DNA from: Pyrinomonadaceae bacterium
Lineage (GTDB): Bacteria > Acidobacteriota > Blastocatellia > Pyrinomonadales > Pyrinomonadaceae
Assembly (NCBI GenBank): GCA_017983495.1
Contig: JAGOBH010000008.1
Coordinates: 62,001-126,000 of the forward strand
Length of the DNA stretch: 64,000 bases
Reading direction: 5' to 3'
The notes beneath the pieces were generated by a model, which saw nothing but the letters and a program-made list of their open reading frames with translations, was not told the DNA's origin and did no database searches. This document shows, piece by piece, positions 44,131 to 53,676 of this stretch. The stretch's first letter is position 1, and every line of letters starts with the position of its first letter. The position numbers and the translations under genes were made by a program.

Positions 44131-47100
44131 TCAGAAGCTGAACTTGAACGCCAACTGTATGACGCGCGGACCGGCACTTGCTCGTTCGATCCGGCCGAAA
44201 TTCGCGCCCGAAATGTTATTGTTCGGATTTGCGTAATTCACCCAGTTGAAAACGTTGAAGAACTCGGCTCTGAGTTCACCGCGATATCGTTCGCCAAACG
44301 GCATCATCTTGATGAACGAGATATCGACATTCTTCTGTCCCGGGCCGGTCATCACGTTTCTGAGCGAATTGCCGAATGGGCGGTTCGGGTCGAAACGCGG
44401 ATTGTTGATCGAGGTATATGCACCGGTGCAGATCGACGTCGAAGCGACAACCTGCGGGCAAGACGGCACGAATGCGCTGGTGTTGAAATAGCCGTTCAAA
44501 CGCGTGGCTGTGCTCCCGGTCGTGTACAGGTCTCCGTTGAATGCCTGGTTGTAGTTTGCCCGGCTGATCAGGCCTGTTCCGTTCGAGTTTTCGATAGAGA
44601 AGGGAAGTCCGGTCTGGAAAACCGCAACACCCGCAACCTGCCAATCACCCAAGATCGCCTTTGCCGCACCGGACTTGAACTTAAAAGGCAAATCATAAAC
44701 GCCGCTGATGACGATTCTCTGTTCGCGGTTGAAATCCGAGCGGCCGCGATTGGTCCGCCAGTCGTACTGATCGCCCGGTACGTTGGTCAATTCGTTGAGG
44801 GCGGCCCCCGAGTAATAGTCGATACTTTTACCGAATGTGTAGGCAGCCAGGAACTGAAGGCCATTTGAAAAACGCCGAGTAAGCGATGCCTGCAGCGAAT
44901 GATAAGTCGAGAGCGACGTTGTCTGCACCTGCTGGATGCCGCCTGTAACATTCTTGTTGCCGCTGATAATGGAGCTGGGCCCGAGCGGGTAAAAGAATGA
45001 GTTTGTCGTGCTGTTGTAGGTCGGCTGATTGAGCGTGATCACCTGCATGAGGTGTGTGCCCTTATTGCCGACGTAGCCTACGTCAAGCAGGTAATTCTTG
45101 AACAACTGCCATTGGACGCCGATGTTGAACTGCTGGACATACGGTGTCTGAAGTTCCGGATCAACAAACACGCCGCTTACTGCCGCTCCCGTTGGTGTCG
45201 GAATGTTTCCGTTCAACGGAAAAGCCGAGGTCGGCGGAACCGGGAAGAACGGATTTGCGAAAGTTCTGAGGCCGGGAAACGCGATCGGTGACACGACCGA
45301 AACGGGCAGTGTGAAGTACGGATAGTTAAACAGCTGAGTATTCGCATATCTCGTTGAGATACGGTCGTAGTAAACGCCATAACCACCACGTACGACAAGG
45401 TTTAGGTCCTCATCGAGCATGTATGCAAAACCGACGCGAGGTGCAATGTTGTTCTTGTCGACCGGCACAAGCGTTTTCGTCACAGTGGGCACTCCGGGAA
45501 TTCGTCCACCTTCGGCCTGTACTAAGCCGTTGGGTGGAGCGGCCGGCGACGCGGTCGTTCCGATCCTCAGTTGCGTCGGATCAATATTTACAAGCCGCCC
45601 TTCGGTATCCACCGGCAGGCCGTAAAAGTCGTATCTCACTCCAAGATTTACTGTAAGACGGTCGCTGATCCTCCAATCGTCCTGAACGAAGCCACTCGCA
45701 TCAGTAACGCGGAATGAGCGGTCAAACTCGCCCGATCCGATCAGCGAAAGGCCGTTGGTCAAGGTTGCAAAGGAAAGGCTTCCGCCGGTCAGGAAGTCTG
45801 AGAAACTTGCGAATAATAGTTGTCCGCGTGAGAACGCATTGAAGTAAAACTTGACGGTCGATCTACGGTACTCAGCACCGAAACGAAGTCGGTGCTTGCC
45901 GGTGGTCCACGAAAGCGTGTCGCCGAAGGTATAGCCGTTGATACGCGAAGACTGGTCGGCAAGTGTACCCGATCCAAAAAAGAAAGCCGAGTCGAGGCCC
46001 AGCACGCGGATCGTCGGTGCTCCCGGAAACTGACTCGCAAGCGGGCTGGTGATGCCGAGCGAAGCTGCTGTAAATGGTTCCTCAGGCACGCTGGTCACGC
46101 GTAATCGGTTAAACCCGAATCGAGCCTGATTAACGACGTTCGGCGAGAAAATGTAGGTGTCAGTTATTGAATAGAGTTTCTGCTTTATCGTGAGGTCGCC
46201 GCCGAATCCTATCAACTGTCGGTCGCCGTTTCCGAGACCGGCGAAATTATAATTTGCCTGAAATGTCGGGTTGTCCGCGACGAAGAATTTAGCTGAAAGA
46301 TTGTGATTATCAGTGAACACAAAGTCGCCATTGATGTTGAATTGATTTTCACGAAAACGCGATACTCCCGACTGCGGCACCGTAGTGGCAGCAAACGGTG
46401 TGGAGGTCGAGGCGAATCCGGATGATGGGATCGCATATGCTCCGCCGGCCAGACGGGCATTCAATATATTCACCGCGACGGGATTGATATTTGCGACCGG
46501 GATACCGAATGTAGCGGCAAGGCCGGCTGCCGTGCGATTGTCATCACGAAGACCTGCAGGTACCGCGGGTGAAGTAAGGCTGTTGACCAGACTTACGCCA
46601 TTCGTTTCGCGAGTTCCTTGATACGATCCAAAAAAGAAGACTCGATCTTTCACCACCGGGCCGCCGATCGTTCCGCCAAACTGATTGCGCGTTGCCACCG
46701 GACGTTCAAGTCCACGAGCCTTAATGAATGCTTCGTTGGCGTTAAGGGCCTTATTCCGAAGGAAATAGTAGGCGTTTCCGTGAAGGACGTTCGAACCGCC
46801 GCGTGTGATCGCCTCGATATTGCCGCCTGAATTACGGCCGGACGCCGCGTCATACATTGAGGTTTGAACAATAAACTCCTGAATGCTGTCAGTCGCGGGA
46901 ACGGCAATATTTGGGGTCGAATTAGTACCGATCGAATTCGCGTCGACGCCGTTAATGCGAACACTGTTGCTCGTCGTTCTTTGTCCGTTGACGGTAATGG
47001 TCGCATCGCCGCGGCCAAGATCCGTACTATTGGACAACGAACTCTGAGCTCCAGGAGAAAGCGTCAAAAGCTGCTGAAAGTTTCTGGTAGGTAAGGGAAT

Positions 47101-47523
47101 CTGGCGAAGCGTTTCACCCGAAACGGTCCTGCCATTTTGTGAGGACTCAACCTGAGCGACCGGAGCCTCGACATTTACGACGTTCTCGCCGCCGCTAATA
47201 GAAAGCTGTGAGTCAATTACCGTAGTTTGGGCTATATTGACGGTTGTCTCAGCTCGATACTTTTGAAATCCCTGGCCCGTGATCTCGATCGAGTAGTTGC
47301 CGGCCGGGAGCAACTGAAGCGAGTAGTTTCCTTCGCCGTCAGTAGTTGCTCCGCGAGTGAATCCGGTATTTAGATCCTTTACCTGCACGGTCGCCCCGGC
47401 GACAACAGCGCCGTTAGGGTCAGTTACCGTGCCGCTCAGTTGGCCAGTTCCGCCCTGACCGAAGACGGCGGCTGTAAAGAAGATGATCGTTATTGTGATC
47501 TTCAAAAGTGTCATTTGATTCAT
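44131..47523 (-). CDS. TonB-dependent receptor with N-terminal carboxypeptidase-regulatory-like domain
   Basis: This 1130-residue outer-membrane protein has a signal peptide in residues 1-22. A CarboxypepD_reg-like domain spans about 28-105 (GTVTDPNGAVVAGATVQVKDLNTGFTRGATTDGEGNYSLQLLPAGNYSIEITG). The plug follows (QIPLPTRNFQQLLTLSPG...GQRTTSNSVRINGVD), and a long barrel ends in aromatic residues (VIQLAFKFSF). This OAR-like architecture is very common in Acidobacteriota. A good GGAGG site precedes the ATG. A putative operator lies in the 75-base gap between it and tetR. The ligand is unknown; the downstream fatty-acyl genes hint at a lipid or hydrophobic substrate. Confidence 0.93.
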   Translation of the reverse strand: MNQMTLLKITITIIFFTAAVFGQGGTGQLSGTVTDPNGAVVAGATVQVKDLNTGFTRGATTDGEGNYSLQLLPAGNYSIEITGQGFQKYRAETTVNIAQTTVIDSQLSISGGENVVNVEAPVAQVESSQNGRTVSGETLRQIPLPTRNFQQLLTLSPGAQSSLSNSTDLGRGDATITVNGQRTTSNSVRINGVDANSIGTNSTPNIAVPATDSIQEFIVQTSMYDAASGRNSGGNIEAITRGGSNVLHGNAYYFLRNKALNANEAFIKARGLERPVATRNQFGGTIGGPVVKDRVFFFGSYQGTRETNGVSLVNSLTSPAVPAGLRDDNRTAAGLAATFGIPVANINPVAVNILNARLAGGAYAIPSSGFASTSTPFAATTVPQSGVSRFRENQFNINGDFVFTDNHNLSAKFFVADNPTFQANYNFAGLGNGDRQLIGFGGDLTIKQKLYSITDTYIFSPNVVNQARFGFNRLRVTSVPEEPFTAASLGITSPLASQFPGAPTIRVLGLDSAFFFGSGTLADQSSRINGYTFGDTLSWTTGKHRLRFGAEYRRSTVKFYFNAFSRGQLLFASFSDFLTGGSLSFATLTNGLSLIGSGEFDRSFRVTDASGFVQDDWRISDRLTVNLGVRYDFYGLPVDTEGRLVNIDPTQLRIGTTASPAAPPNGLVQAEGGRIPGVPTVTKTLVPVDKNNIAPRVGFAYMLDEDLNLVVRGGYGVYYDRISTRYANTQLFNYPYFTLPVSVVSPIAFPGLRTFANPFFPVPPTSAFPLNGNIPTPTGAAVSGVFVDPELQTPYVQQFNIGVQWQLFKNYLLDVGYVGNKGTHLMQVITLNQPTYNSTTNSFFYPLGPSSIISGNKNVTGGIQQVQTTSLSTYHSLQASLTRRFSNGLQFLAAYTFGKSIDYYSGAALNELTNVPGDQYDWRTNRGRSDFNREQRIVISGVYDLPFKFKSGAAKAILGDWQVAGVAVFQTGLPFSIENSNGTGLISRANYNQAFNGDLYTTGSTATRLNGYFNTSAFVPSCPQVVASTSICTGAYTSINNPRFDPNRPFGNSLRNVMTGPGQKNVDISFIKMMPFGERYRGELRAEFFNVFNWVNYANPNNNISGANFGRIERASAGPRVIQLAFKFSF

Positions 47524-47539
47524 GTAAACCTCCAGAAAG

Positions 47540-47561
47540 AAAATGAACGTCCGTTTTTTAT
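47540..47561. promoter_or_regulatory. Operator-like site upstream of the TonB receptor
   Basis: The word aaaatgaacgtccgtttttt contains the palindrome AACGtcCGTT (47546-47555). Nearly the same word recurs at 48273-48295 in front of tetR. It lies 17-38 bases before the receptor ATG, where a bound regulator would affect initiation. Confidence 0.65.
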
Positions 47562-47598
47562 TTGTCTAAACTTAAAAGGTGAATCATTCAGCTTCAAT

Positions 47599-48267
47599 TC
47601 ACCTTATTGCGTTTCTATTTACCGACCGTTTGAACTCCAAAAGCTTATCGTCGCTCAACGTGCCATATGCAAAGATCTTGGTTAGGCAATTGAGTGCCTG
47701 ATCGTCGTCGAGGCCGAGGTGGCGATTTCCGCCAAAGAGTTTTTCGACCAGAAAGTAATTAAAAAATTGCATGTATGCCGCGGTAAAGACCAGGGCAGCG
47801 TCGACGCCGGTTCTGAGATCACCACGTTTTTCGGCTTCAATAAACTTTTCAGCAAATACGGTGCGAAACCTGTCGGTGATGCCGTCAAACATTTCGCGAA
47901 AGTGACGGTTCTGAAATTCCAAAACGTCTATGTACATCAAAAGCCAAAAATCGGAGTGTTGGTTAACCAATTGACCCACTAGTTCACCAAGCTTGCGCAT
48001 ATTGCCGGGCTCGAGCGGCTCGTCGATCTCGCTAAACATGGCACGAAGCTTTTCATCAATGACGGTCTGATACTTATCGATGATCGACTCAAAGATAGAC
48101 TCTTTTGTCGGGTAATAATTGTAGAGATTACCCAGAGATACTTCAGCGTGCTTCGATATGTCACGCATTGAGGTAGCGTGAAAACCTTGCCTAATAAACA
48201 ATTCGCGAGCGGCGTCTTCGATCGTCTCCTTTCGTTCCTGAATGACGGCCTTGCTAAGTTTAGGCAT
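47599..48267 (-). CDS. TetR family transcriptional regulator
   Basis: The protein has 222 residues. Residues 10-58 are the TetR HTH (RKETIEDAARELFIRQGFHATSMRDISKHAEVSLGNLYNYYPTKESIFESII). The C-terminal ligand domain is helical and unremarkable. It lies directly upstream of the TonB receptor on the same strand. Matching candidate operators precede both genes, so it probably represses itself and the receptor. Fatty-acyl compounds are plausible inducers given the neighbours, but this is inference. Confidence 0.93.
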   Translation of the reverse strand: MPKLSKAVIQERKETIEDAARELFIRQGFHATSMRDISKHAEVSLGNLYNYYPTKESIFESIIDKYQTVIDEKLRAMFSEIDEPLEPGNMRKLGELVGQLVNQHSDFWLLMYIDVLEFQNRHFREMFDGITDRFRTVFAEKFIEAEKRGDLRTGVDAALVFTAAYMQFFNYFLVEKLFGGNRHLGLDDDQALNCLTKIFAYGTLSDDKLLEFKRSVNRNAIR

Positions 48268-48272
48268 AAATA

Positions 48273-48295
48273 AAAACGAACGACCGTATTTTTAT
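48273..48295. promoter_or_regulatory. Operator-like site upstream of tetR
   Basis: aaaacgaacgaccgtatttt matches the site at 47540-47561 except for two substitutions and one extra base within 23 positions. The core AACGacCGTa keeps most of the palindrome. It begins six bases before the tetR ATG, consistent with autoregulation. Confidence 0.65.
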
Positions 48296-48332
48296 ATTTA
48301 AACGGATGCCGAGTCAAGCGGAAAATCAAATT

Positions 48333-49211
48333 TTATTCCGCGATGATCTCGCTGGTGTCTTCTGCCTCGTTACGCAGGTCATGCAGTACTGCGTTTATCG
48401 CGCCGCCGATCATGAGGACCACCGCGGTCAGATATAACCAGAGAAGGAGAATGATCACGGCACCGAGCGAGCCATAGGTTCTGTCGTAACTGTTGAAATA
48501 GTTTAGATAAAGCCTAAAACCGCCGGTCAGCAGGAGCCAGAGAACGATCGCCACCAGGGAGCCTGCGGTGATCCATATCCATTTGAATCTGCGAAAGTCT
48601 GGTAGAAAATTATAGATCACCTCGCATGCCAAAAGCATAACTAACAGGATCGAGATCCACTGGATCCCGACCAAAACAAGTGGTGATGTGATCGGCATTC
48701 CGACCCAATTAGTGCCGGCCTGCACTAGTTGCCAACCATAAAACATAATGGCAAGGCCGATAGCCGCAAGCACGGTGACGACTAGAGTAAGGACAATGGA
48801 CTGTGCCTTCGTCCAAAACCAGTTGCGGCGTTCGCGCAGTTCATATACTGAATTTAATGCCCCGCGGATCGCGTCAACGCCCGATGATGCCGACCACAGT
48901 GTTGCGATGAGGCCGAGCGTTAGTTTGCCACTCGAACTGTTCGCGGCGACCTCTTCGACCGTATTTCGGACCAGTACGAACACCGACGTCGGCATTATCT
49001 GCTGCAAATAATTATAGAGTTCGCTCTTCAGTGCATCGGTGGTCTCAAGGACGAGGCCGAACAAACTGACCAGGAAGAATATGAAAGGGAAGAGGGCGAA
49101 CGAAAAATAGAAGGCGGCCTGTGCCGCCCTATTGAACAGGTCCGAATCGTCGGCCTTTTTATAAAGCCGTTTCGAAAAAGCGACCCAATCGAATTCTATT
49201 GCCGCAAGCAT
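48333..49211 (-). CDS. YihY/BrkB family inner-membrane protein
   Basis: The 292-residue protein has six membrane helices. The family opening is recognisable (LFNRAAQAAFYFSFALFPFIFFLVSLFGLV), as are SSGVDAIRGALNSVYELRERRNW and GSLGAVIILLLWLYLTAVVLMIGGAINA. These proteins were once misannotated as ribonuclease BN; their true role is unclear. It ends 65 bases before tetR and starts 6 bases after the next gene upstream. Confidence 0.92.
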   Translation of the reverse strand: MLAAIEFDWVAFSKRLYKKADDSDLFNRAAQAAFYFSFALFPFIFFLVSLFGLVLETTDALKSELYNYLQQIMPTSVFVLVRNTVEEVAANSSSGKLTLGLIATLWSASSGVDAIRGALNSVYELRERRNWFWTKAQSIVLTLVVTVLAAIGLAIMFYGWQLVQAGTNWVGMPITSPLVLVGIQWISILLVMLLACEVIYNFLPDFRRFKWIWITAGSLVAIVLWLLLTGGFRLYLNYFNSYDRTYGSLGAVIILLLWLYLTAVVLMIGGAINAVLHDLRNEAEDTSEIIAE

Positions 49212-49217
49212 CTTGTT

Positions 49218-49805
49218 TTACCCGCGACTTCGTTCAAGCAAGGTCATTGTCAGGACGGACAGCAGGACTATGGCTTCTTCTTCGGCCGGAATTTGCACCA
49301 CCGGTTCGAGCTCAAAGATGCCTTCCATGAAAGCTGGCTGTTTGGCAAGTCGGGCCACATGGGTGCCATCCACTCGCGAGACGATATACGCAGGATTAAA
49401 AAAGTAGCCGGTAAACATACCAAGTATCGGTACTTCACCTACCACGGTATCGACGACCTTTACCCAGCCGTTCTCCTCTCGTATCTCCATGATCTGATTT
49501 TCGTTCTCATCGAAGATAAGATAATGAGCTTTAAATATCGACCGCATACCTTTTCTACTAATCGACCCAACGCCGCGGCCCTGAGCATCGGTGAAAGTGT
49601 ATTTGGCTGAAAAATCAATGATCCGGTCTGCCTTGATCTTGTAAAGGTGCTGCGTCTGTTGTTCGTCTGCGAAAACGTTAATGTCCTCTTTGAGCTTGAA
49701 CAGTTTCTGCTTGACGTAGCCGATGAGATGGCCATTGGCGTCGCGAACGTAGATCTGGCTGGCGATGGCCAACAGCTTAAATGACAGTTTTATCGGATAA
49801 TTCAT
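49218..49805 (-). CDS. LURP-one-related / scramblase-like protein
   Basis: The protein has 195 residues. The beta-strand pattern YVRDANGHLIGYVKQKLFKLKEDINVFADEQQTQHLYKIKADRIIDFSAKYTFTDAQGRGVGSISRKG matches the LURP-one/tubby-like C-terminal fold of bacterial LOR and phospholipid-scramblase-related proteins. No membrane helix is obvious except perhaps near residues 118-135. Biochemical function is unknown in bacteria. It lies six bases before the YihY gene, likely cotranscribed. Confidence 0.78.
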   Translation of the reverse strand: MNYPIKLSFKLLAIASQIYVRDANGHLIGYVKQKLFKLKEDINVFADEQQTQHLYKIKADRIIDFSAKYTFTDAQGRGVGSISRKGMRSIFKAHYLIFDENENQIMEIREENGWVKVVDTVVGEVPILGMFTGYFFNPAYIVSRVDGTHVARLAKQPAFMEGIFELEPVVQIPAEEEAIVLLSVLTMTLLERSRG

Positions 49806-49833
49806 TCCACTCGCCTCCGTAATTCTTTATATC

Positions 49834-49858
49834 GATCCCGACAAATGAGGTCGGGATC
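49834..49858. terminator. Perfect 9-bp hairpin downstream of alr
   Basis: gatcccgac (49834-49842) and gtcgggatc (49850-49858) are perfect arms with a 7-base loop, directly after the alr stop. No strong T run follows on the minus strand, so termination may be partial. Confidence 0.6.
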
Positions 49859-49861
49859 AAC

Positions 49862-51007
49862 CTAGGACACATCCACGAATCTTCGTTCGACACGAGGACC
49901 GATCCCGCATGTGATCTCATAGGATATCGTATCGACAATTCCCGCCAAGTCTTCAGCGAGAATAGCACAATTATCAGATTTTCCAATTAGGACCACTTTG
50001 CTACCAACTTCGACCTCCGGGATGTCGGTCACATCGATTATCGTCCAATCCATCGAGATCTTGCCGATGATCGGCGCGTAGCGATCATTTACGATAACAG
50101 CCCCAACGTTTGATAACTTTCGCGAATAGCCGTCTGCATATCCAATTGGGATCGAGGCGATCAATGACTTTCGCTCCGCGGTAAAAGATCGACCATATCC
50201 GATCGTCTCGCCAGGATCTACTGACTTGAGGTGGGATATTTCGGAGAAAAGTGAGATCACAGGTTTCAATTCCGGAGTCGGGATGCCCTTAGGAAGAACG
50301 TCTCCACCCAAGCCGTAAAGGACTCCGCCAAGTCTCACCATATTACCCCGTGTTTCGGGATATGCTATCGATGCCGGAGAATTGGCAAGATCGATCAAGT
50401 CTGGTGAGTGTCCATGCCGACGAAGTGCCTCGAGAGCGCTATATAGGGCGGTCTTCTGATGGTCGGTAAAATCGCCCTGCTCAAGATCGTCGGCGGCCGC
50501 AAAATGCGTCATTACGCCCGCGAGTCGGATATGTGTAAACTGCGCAAGTTTACGAGCGAATATCTCCACGTCTTCAGGCCGGACTCCTAGACGCCCCATC
50601 CCCGTGTCGATCTTCAGATGGTAAGGATGAGTAACGCTCAGCTTACTTGCCGCGTGCTCAAGCAAAGTAGCCTGATCCAGTCGGAATATTACCGGCGTCA
50701 GATCGTGCTCGAGTAATTCAGCTTCCTGTCCGGGCCAAAAACTGCCAAGTATTAGGATCGGAAGCGTGATGCCCGCGTTCCTTAGCTCAATTGCCTCTTC
50801 AACGATCGCGACGCCAAGCCAATCGGCACCCAGTCCTGCAAGGACCCTGGAGCACTCGACGGCTCCATGCCCGTAGGCATTGGCCTTAACAACCGCCAGA
50901 TATTTTACAGAATCTCCGACGAAAGCCTTTACGGAAGTAAAATTATCCGCCAGGGCATTGAGGTCGATCTGAGCGAAAGTGGGGCGATGTTGCCTGTTCT
51001 TGGTCAT
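49862..51007 (-). CDS. alr: Alanine racemase
   Basis: The 381-residue PLP enzyme is of normal length. The PLP lysine is in AVVKANAYGHGAVE (about residue 41), and the second catalytic base Tyr is in SIPIGYADGYSRKL. GMGRLGVRPED and FAAADD are also typical. It makes D-alanine for peptidoglycan. The gene is convergent with nothing and lies between a carboxyltransferase and a LURP-one-like gene, with a weak hairpin in the gap upstream. Confidence 0.96.
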   Translation of the reverse strand: MTKNRQHRPTFAQIDLNALADNFTSVKAFVGDSVKYLAVVKANAYGHGAVECSRVLAGLGADWLGVAIVEEAIELRNAGITLPILILGSFWPGQEAELLEHDLTPVIFRLDQATLLEHAASKLSVTHPYHLKIDTGMGRLGVRPEDVEIFARKLAQFTHIRLAGVMTHFAAADDLEQGDFTDHQKTALYSALEALRRHGHSPDLIDLANSPASIAYPETRGNMVRLGGVLYGLGGDVLPKGIPTPELKPVISLFSEISHLKSVDPGETIGYGRSFTAERKSLIASIPIGYADGYSRKLSNVGAVIVNDRYAPIIGKISMDWTIIDVTDIPEVEVGSKVVLIGKSDNCAILAEDLAGIVDTISYEITCGIGPRVERRFVDVS

Positions 51008-51043
51008 TGTTGGATCGACTGCACGCTAGGGTCGCAATAGTAA

Positions 51044-51070
51044 GGTCGTCGTCACAGAATCGAGACGACC
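51044..51070. terminator. Hairpin between carboxyltransferase gene and alr
   Basis: ggtcgtc (51044-51050) and gacgacc (51064-51070) form a 7-bp stem with a 13-base loop in the 99-base gap. No clear T run follows, so it is a weak terminator candidate. Confidence 0.4.
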
Positions 51071-51106
51071 ACGTTATCATCGATAGAGCAAAAACAAGTT
51101 GGTCGC

Positions 51107-52663
51107 TTACAACGGAATATTGCCGTGCTTCCTTGGCGGATTGCTATCGCGTTTTCCTCTCAGTAATGTCAGTGCCCGGATCAGCTTTGGCCTTGTGAAT
51201 CTAGGTTCTATGACCTCATCGATGAAGCCGTGTTCAGCAGCTACATATGGATTTGCAAATTTATCCTCAAATTCAGCGATCTTACCCTTTCGGTAAGCCT
51301 CGTCGTTGTCGGCAATCTCACGTTTGAAAAGCACGCCTACGGCACCTTCGGCTCCCATCACCGCGATCTCCGCAGTTGGGTAGGCAAAGTTTATGTCGGT
51401 CCGAATATGTTTGGAAGCCATAACGCAATAGGCACCGCCATAGGCCTTGCGGGTAATGACAGTTATCTTTGGAACAGTTGCCTCTGCAAATGCATAGAGC
51501 AGTTTTGCTCCGTGGCGAATGATGCCGAAATGCTCCTGGTTCACGCCCGGCAAGAAACCGGGTACGTCCTCAAACGTGATCAACGGAATATTAAAACAAT
51601 CACAAAAACGCACAAATCGAGCCGCTTTGACCGATGCGTCGATGTCCAAAACGCCGGCCAGAAAAGCCGGTTGATTCGCCACGATCCCGACAGACATACC
51701 GCCGAGCCTTGCAAAACCGATCACGATATTTGGTGCGTGATGTTCCTGAACCTCGAAAAAGTAATTCTCATCGACGACGTTATTTATGATATCGCGAATG
51801 TCATACGGCTGATTTGATGATTCGGGGACCATCGAATCTAGTTTCTCATCAGCACGGTCGACGGGGTCAGTAGTCGGAACGAATGGAGGATCATCGACGT
51901 TATTGGAGGGCATGAATGACAACAATTGCCGGGTAATTCTCAAAGCATCTTCATCGGAATCCGCGGCAAAATGAGCCACGCCCGATTTGACGTTGTGTGT
52001 CATCGCACCGCCAAGTTCATCCTTGGTGACATCCTCATGTGTAACCGTTTTTATAACATCAGGGCCTGTGATGAACATGTACGATGTTTCCTTGACCATT
52101 ACATTGAAATCGGTGATTGCCGGTGAATACACCGCTCCGCCCGCACAAGGACCCATAATGCAGCTGATCTGCGGCACGACACCGCTGGCGAGCGTATTTC
52201 GCAAAAAGATATCCGCGTAGCCGCCCAGGCTGACGACACCTTCCTGAATGCGAGCTCCACCCGAATCATTCAGCCCCACCACCGGAGCCCCCGTTTTCAT
52301 TGCGAGATCCATAACCTTACAGATCTTTTTCGCGTGCGTTTCCGATAGAGAGCCGCCGAACACGGTAAAATCCTGGGCAAAAACAAATACCGCCCGGCCG
52401 TCAACAAGACCGTGTCCGGTGATCACACCGTCGCCAAGATAATGCTGTTCGTCGAGTCCAAAATCCTTTGATCGATGTACTACGAATTTATCGAATTCCT
52501 CGAAAGTCCCATCATCGAGGAAAAACTCGATCCGTTCACGCGCGGTCATTTTTCCGCTGGCTTTTTGTTTTTCCAGGCGTTTTGCTCCGCCGCCCTGCTC
52601 GGCGGCTATCGATCGTTCTCGCAAAAGCTCGACTCTATTTGAGGTCTTTGTTTCAGGCTTCAT
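51107..52663 (-). CDS. Acyl-CoA carboxylase carboxyltransferase (beta) subunit
   Basis: The 518-residue crotonase-fold protein contains the biotin-dependent carboxyltransferase landmarks: [73 protein letters not shown], and [35 protein letters not shown]. It is closest in layout to propionyl-CoA carboxylase or methylmalonyl-CoA decarboxylase large subunits. No biotin carboxylase gene is adjacent. Substrate is probably propionyl-CoA, inferred from family only. Confidence 0.93.
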   Translation of the reverse strand: MKPETKTSNRVELLRERSIAAEQGGGAKRLEKQKASGKMTARERIEFFLDDGTFEEFDKFVVHRSKDFGLDEQHYLGDGVITGHGLVDGRAVFVFAQDFTVFGGSLSETHAKKICKVMDLAMKTGAPVVGLNDSGGARIQEGVVSLGGYADIFLRNTLASGVVPQISCIMGPCAGGAVYSPAITDFNVMVKETSYMFITGPDVIKTVTHEDVTKDELGGAMTHNVKSGVAHFAADSDEDALRITRQLLSFMPSNNVDDPPFVPTTDPVDRADEKLDSMVPESSNQPYDIRDIINNVVDENYFFEVQEHHAPNIVIGFARLGGMSVGIVANQPAFLAGVLDIDASVKAARFVRFCDCFNIPLITFEDVPGFLPGVNQEHFGIIRHGAKLLYAFAEATVPKITVITRKAYGGAYCVMASKHIRTDINFAYPTAEIAVMGAEGAVGVLFKREIADNDEAYRKGKIAEFEDKFANPYVAAEHGFIDEVIEPRFTRPKLIRALTLLRGKRDSNPPRKHGNIPL

Positions 52664-52845
52664 AAGCGATTAGTGTAGCGATTTTTAGGTTGATTCTCAA
52701 AGCCGTTTAACTATCGACTGCCAAGAAGATCGGAGTATTTTTCTATCGATCAATGCCGGCATCTACAGAACGGCCAAAGGCAACCTAATAGTCATGCCGC
52801 CACTGTTTTCAAATCTCGCCTAATCTGTTACAAATAGACTGACAA

Positions 52846-53676
52846 ATGAACAACTTGCCAATCATTTCGAGTCGTGACAATCAGAGGTTGGTCAGAGCAC
52901 GCAAAGTCCGAGATAGGCATATTTCCGGAAAGATATTCTTGGAAGGAAAGCGGCTTTCGGAAGAGGCACTAAGGTCTGATCTAGCGATCGAGGAGTGTTT
53001 TGTCTCTGAGAAGTTCGTGAATTCGGTTGATAATGCCGATATTTTGAAAAGGCTGGCGGAAACCTCCCGGTTCGTATTCGAACTGCCGGATAGAGTGTTT
53101 CACACGATAGCGGCAACAGATCACTCCCAAGGCGTGGTCCTGATAGCTGAACGACCTGAGCATACTAAAGAGACGATCGAGAATAGCATTTCAACGGGTT
53201 CGTCTCTGCCTATAGTCCTGGTACTTTTTCAGATCAACAATCCCGCGAATTTGGGAGCTGTCCTCAGAACCGCCGAAGCGGCCGGGATCGCCGGTATTAT
53301 TGTTACTGAAAGTTCGACGGATGTGTATTCGCCAAAGTCCCTAAGAGCGTCGATGGGAGCGGCTCTTCGTTTACCGGTTTGGACGGATATAACACTGGAT
53401 GCAGCTATTGCCTGGGCCGGGGAGTTTGGACTAGAAGCAACTGCTACCGGTGCGCAATCCACCGCCTCTCATACCGAAATTGATTGGCTCAAGCCGCGAT
53501 TGCTAATTTTCGGATCGGAGGCTCACGGACTGAACGAATCGCAACTTGAGTTCGTCCCCGAGCGGATTCGGATACCGATGGATAACCAGGTGGAAAGCCT
53601 CAACCTGGCGGTTGCGACCGGTATCATTCTCTTCGAGGCGAAGCGGCAGATACAGTCCAGATCATCTACCGATTAG
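52846..53676 (+). CDS. TrmH/SpoU family RNA 2'-O-methyltransferase
   Basis: The protein has 276 residues. An N-terminal substrate-binding region spans 1-105, and the SPOUT domain spans about 120-270. Its motifs are NPANLGAVLRTAEAAGIAGI, LIFGSEAHGL and IPMDNQVESLNLAVATGIILFEA, the knot-forming SAM-binding set. It resembles RlmB and TsnR rRNA methyltransferases. The target is unknown. It is divergent from the carboxyltransferase gene across a 182-base gap in which I saw no convincing promoter. Its last 11 bases overlap the convergent PP2C gene. Confidence 0.92.
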   Translation: MNNLPIISSRDNQRLVRARKVRDRHISGKIFLEGKRLSEEALRSDLAIEECFVSEKFVNSVDNADILKRLAETSRFVFELPDRVFHTIAATDHSQGVVLIAERPEHTKETIENSISTGSSLPIVLVLFQINNPANLGAVLRTAEAAGIAGIIVTESSTDVYSPKSLRASMGAALRLPVWTDITLDAAIAWAGEFGLEATATGAQSTASHTEIDWLKPRLLIFGSEAHGLNESQLEFVPERIRIPMDNQVESLNLAVATGIILFEAKRQIQSRSSTD

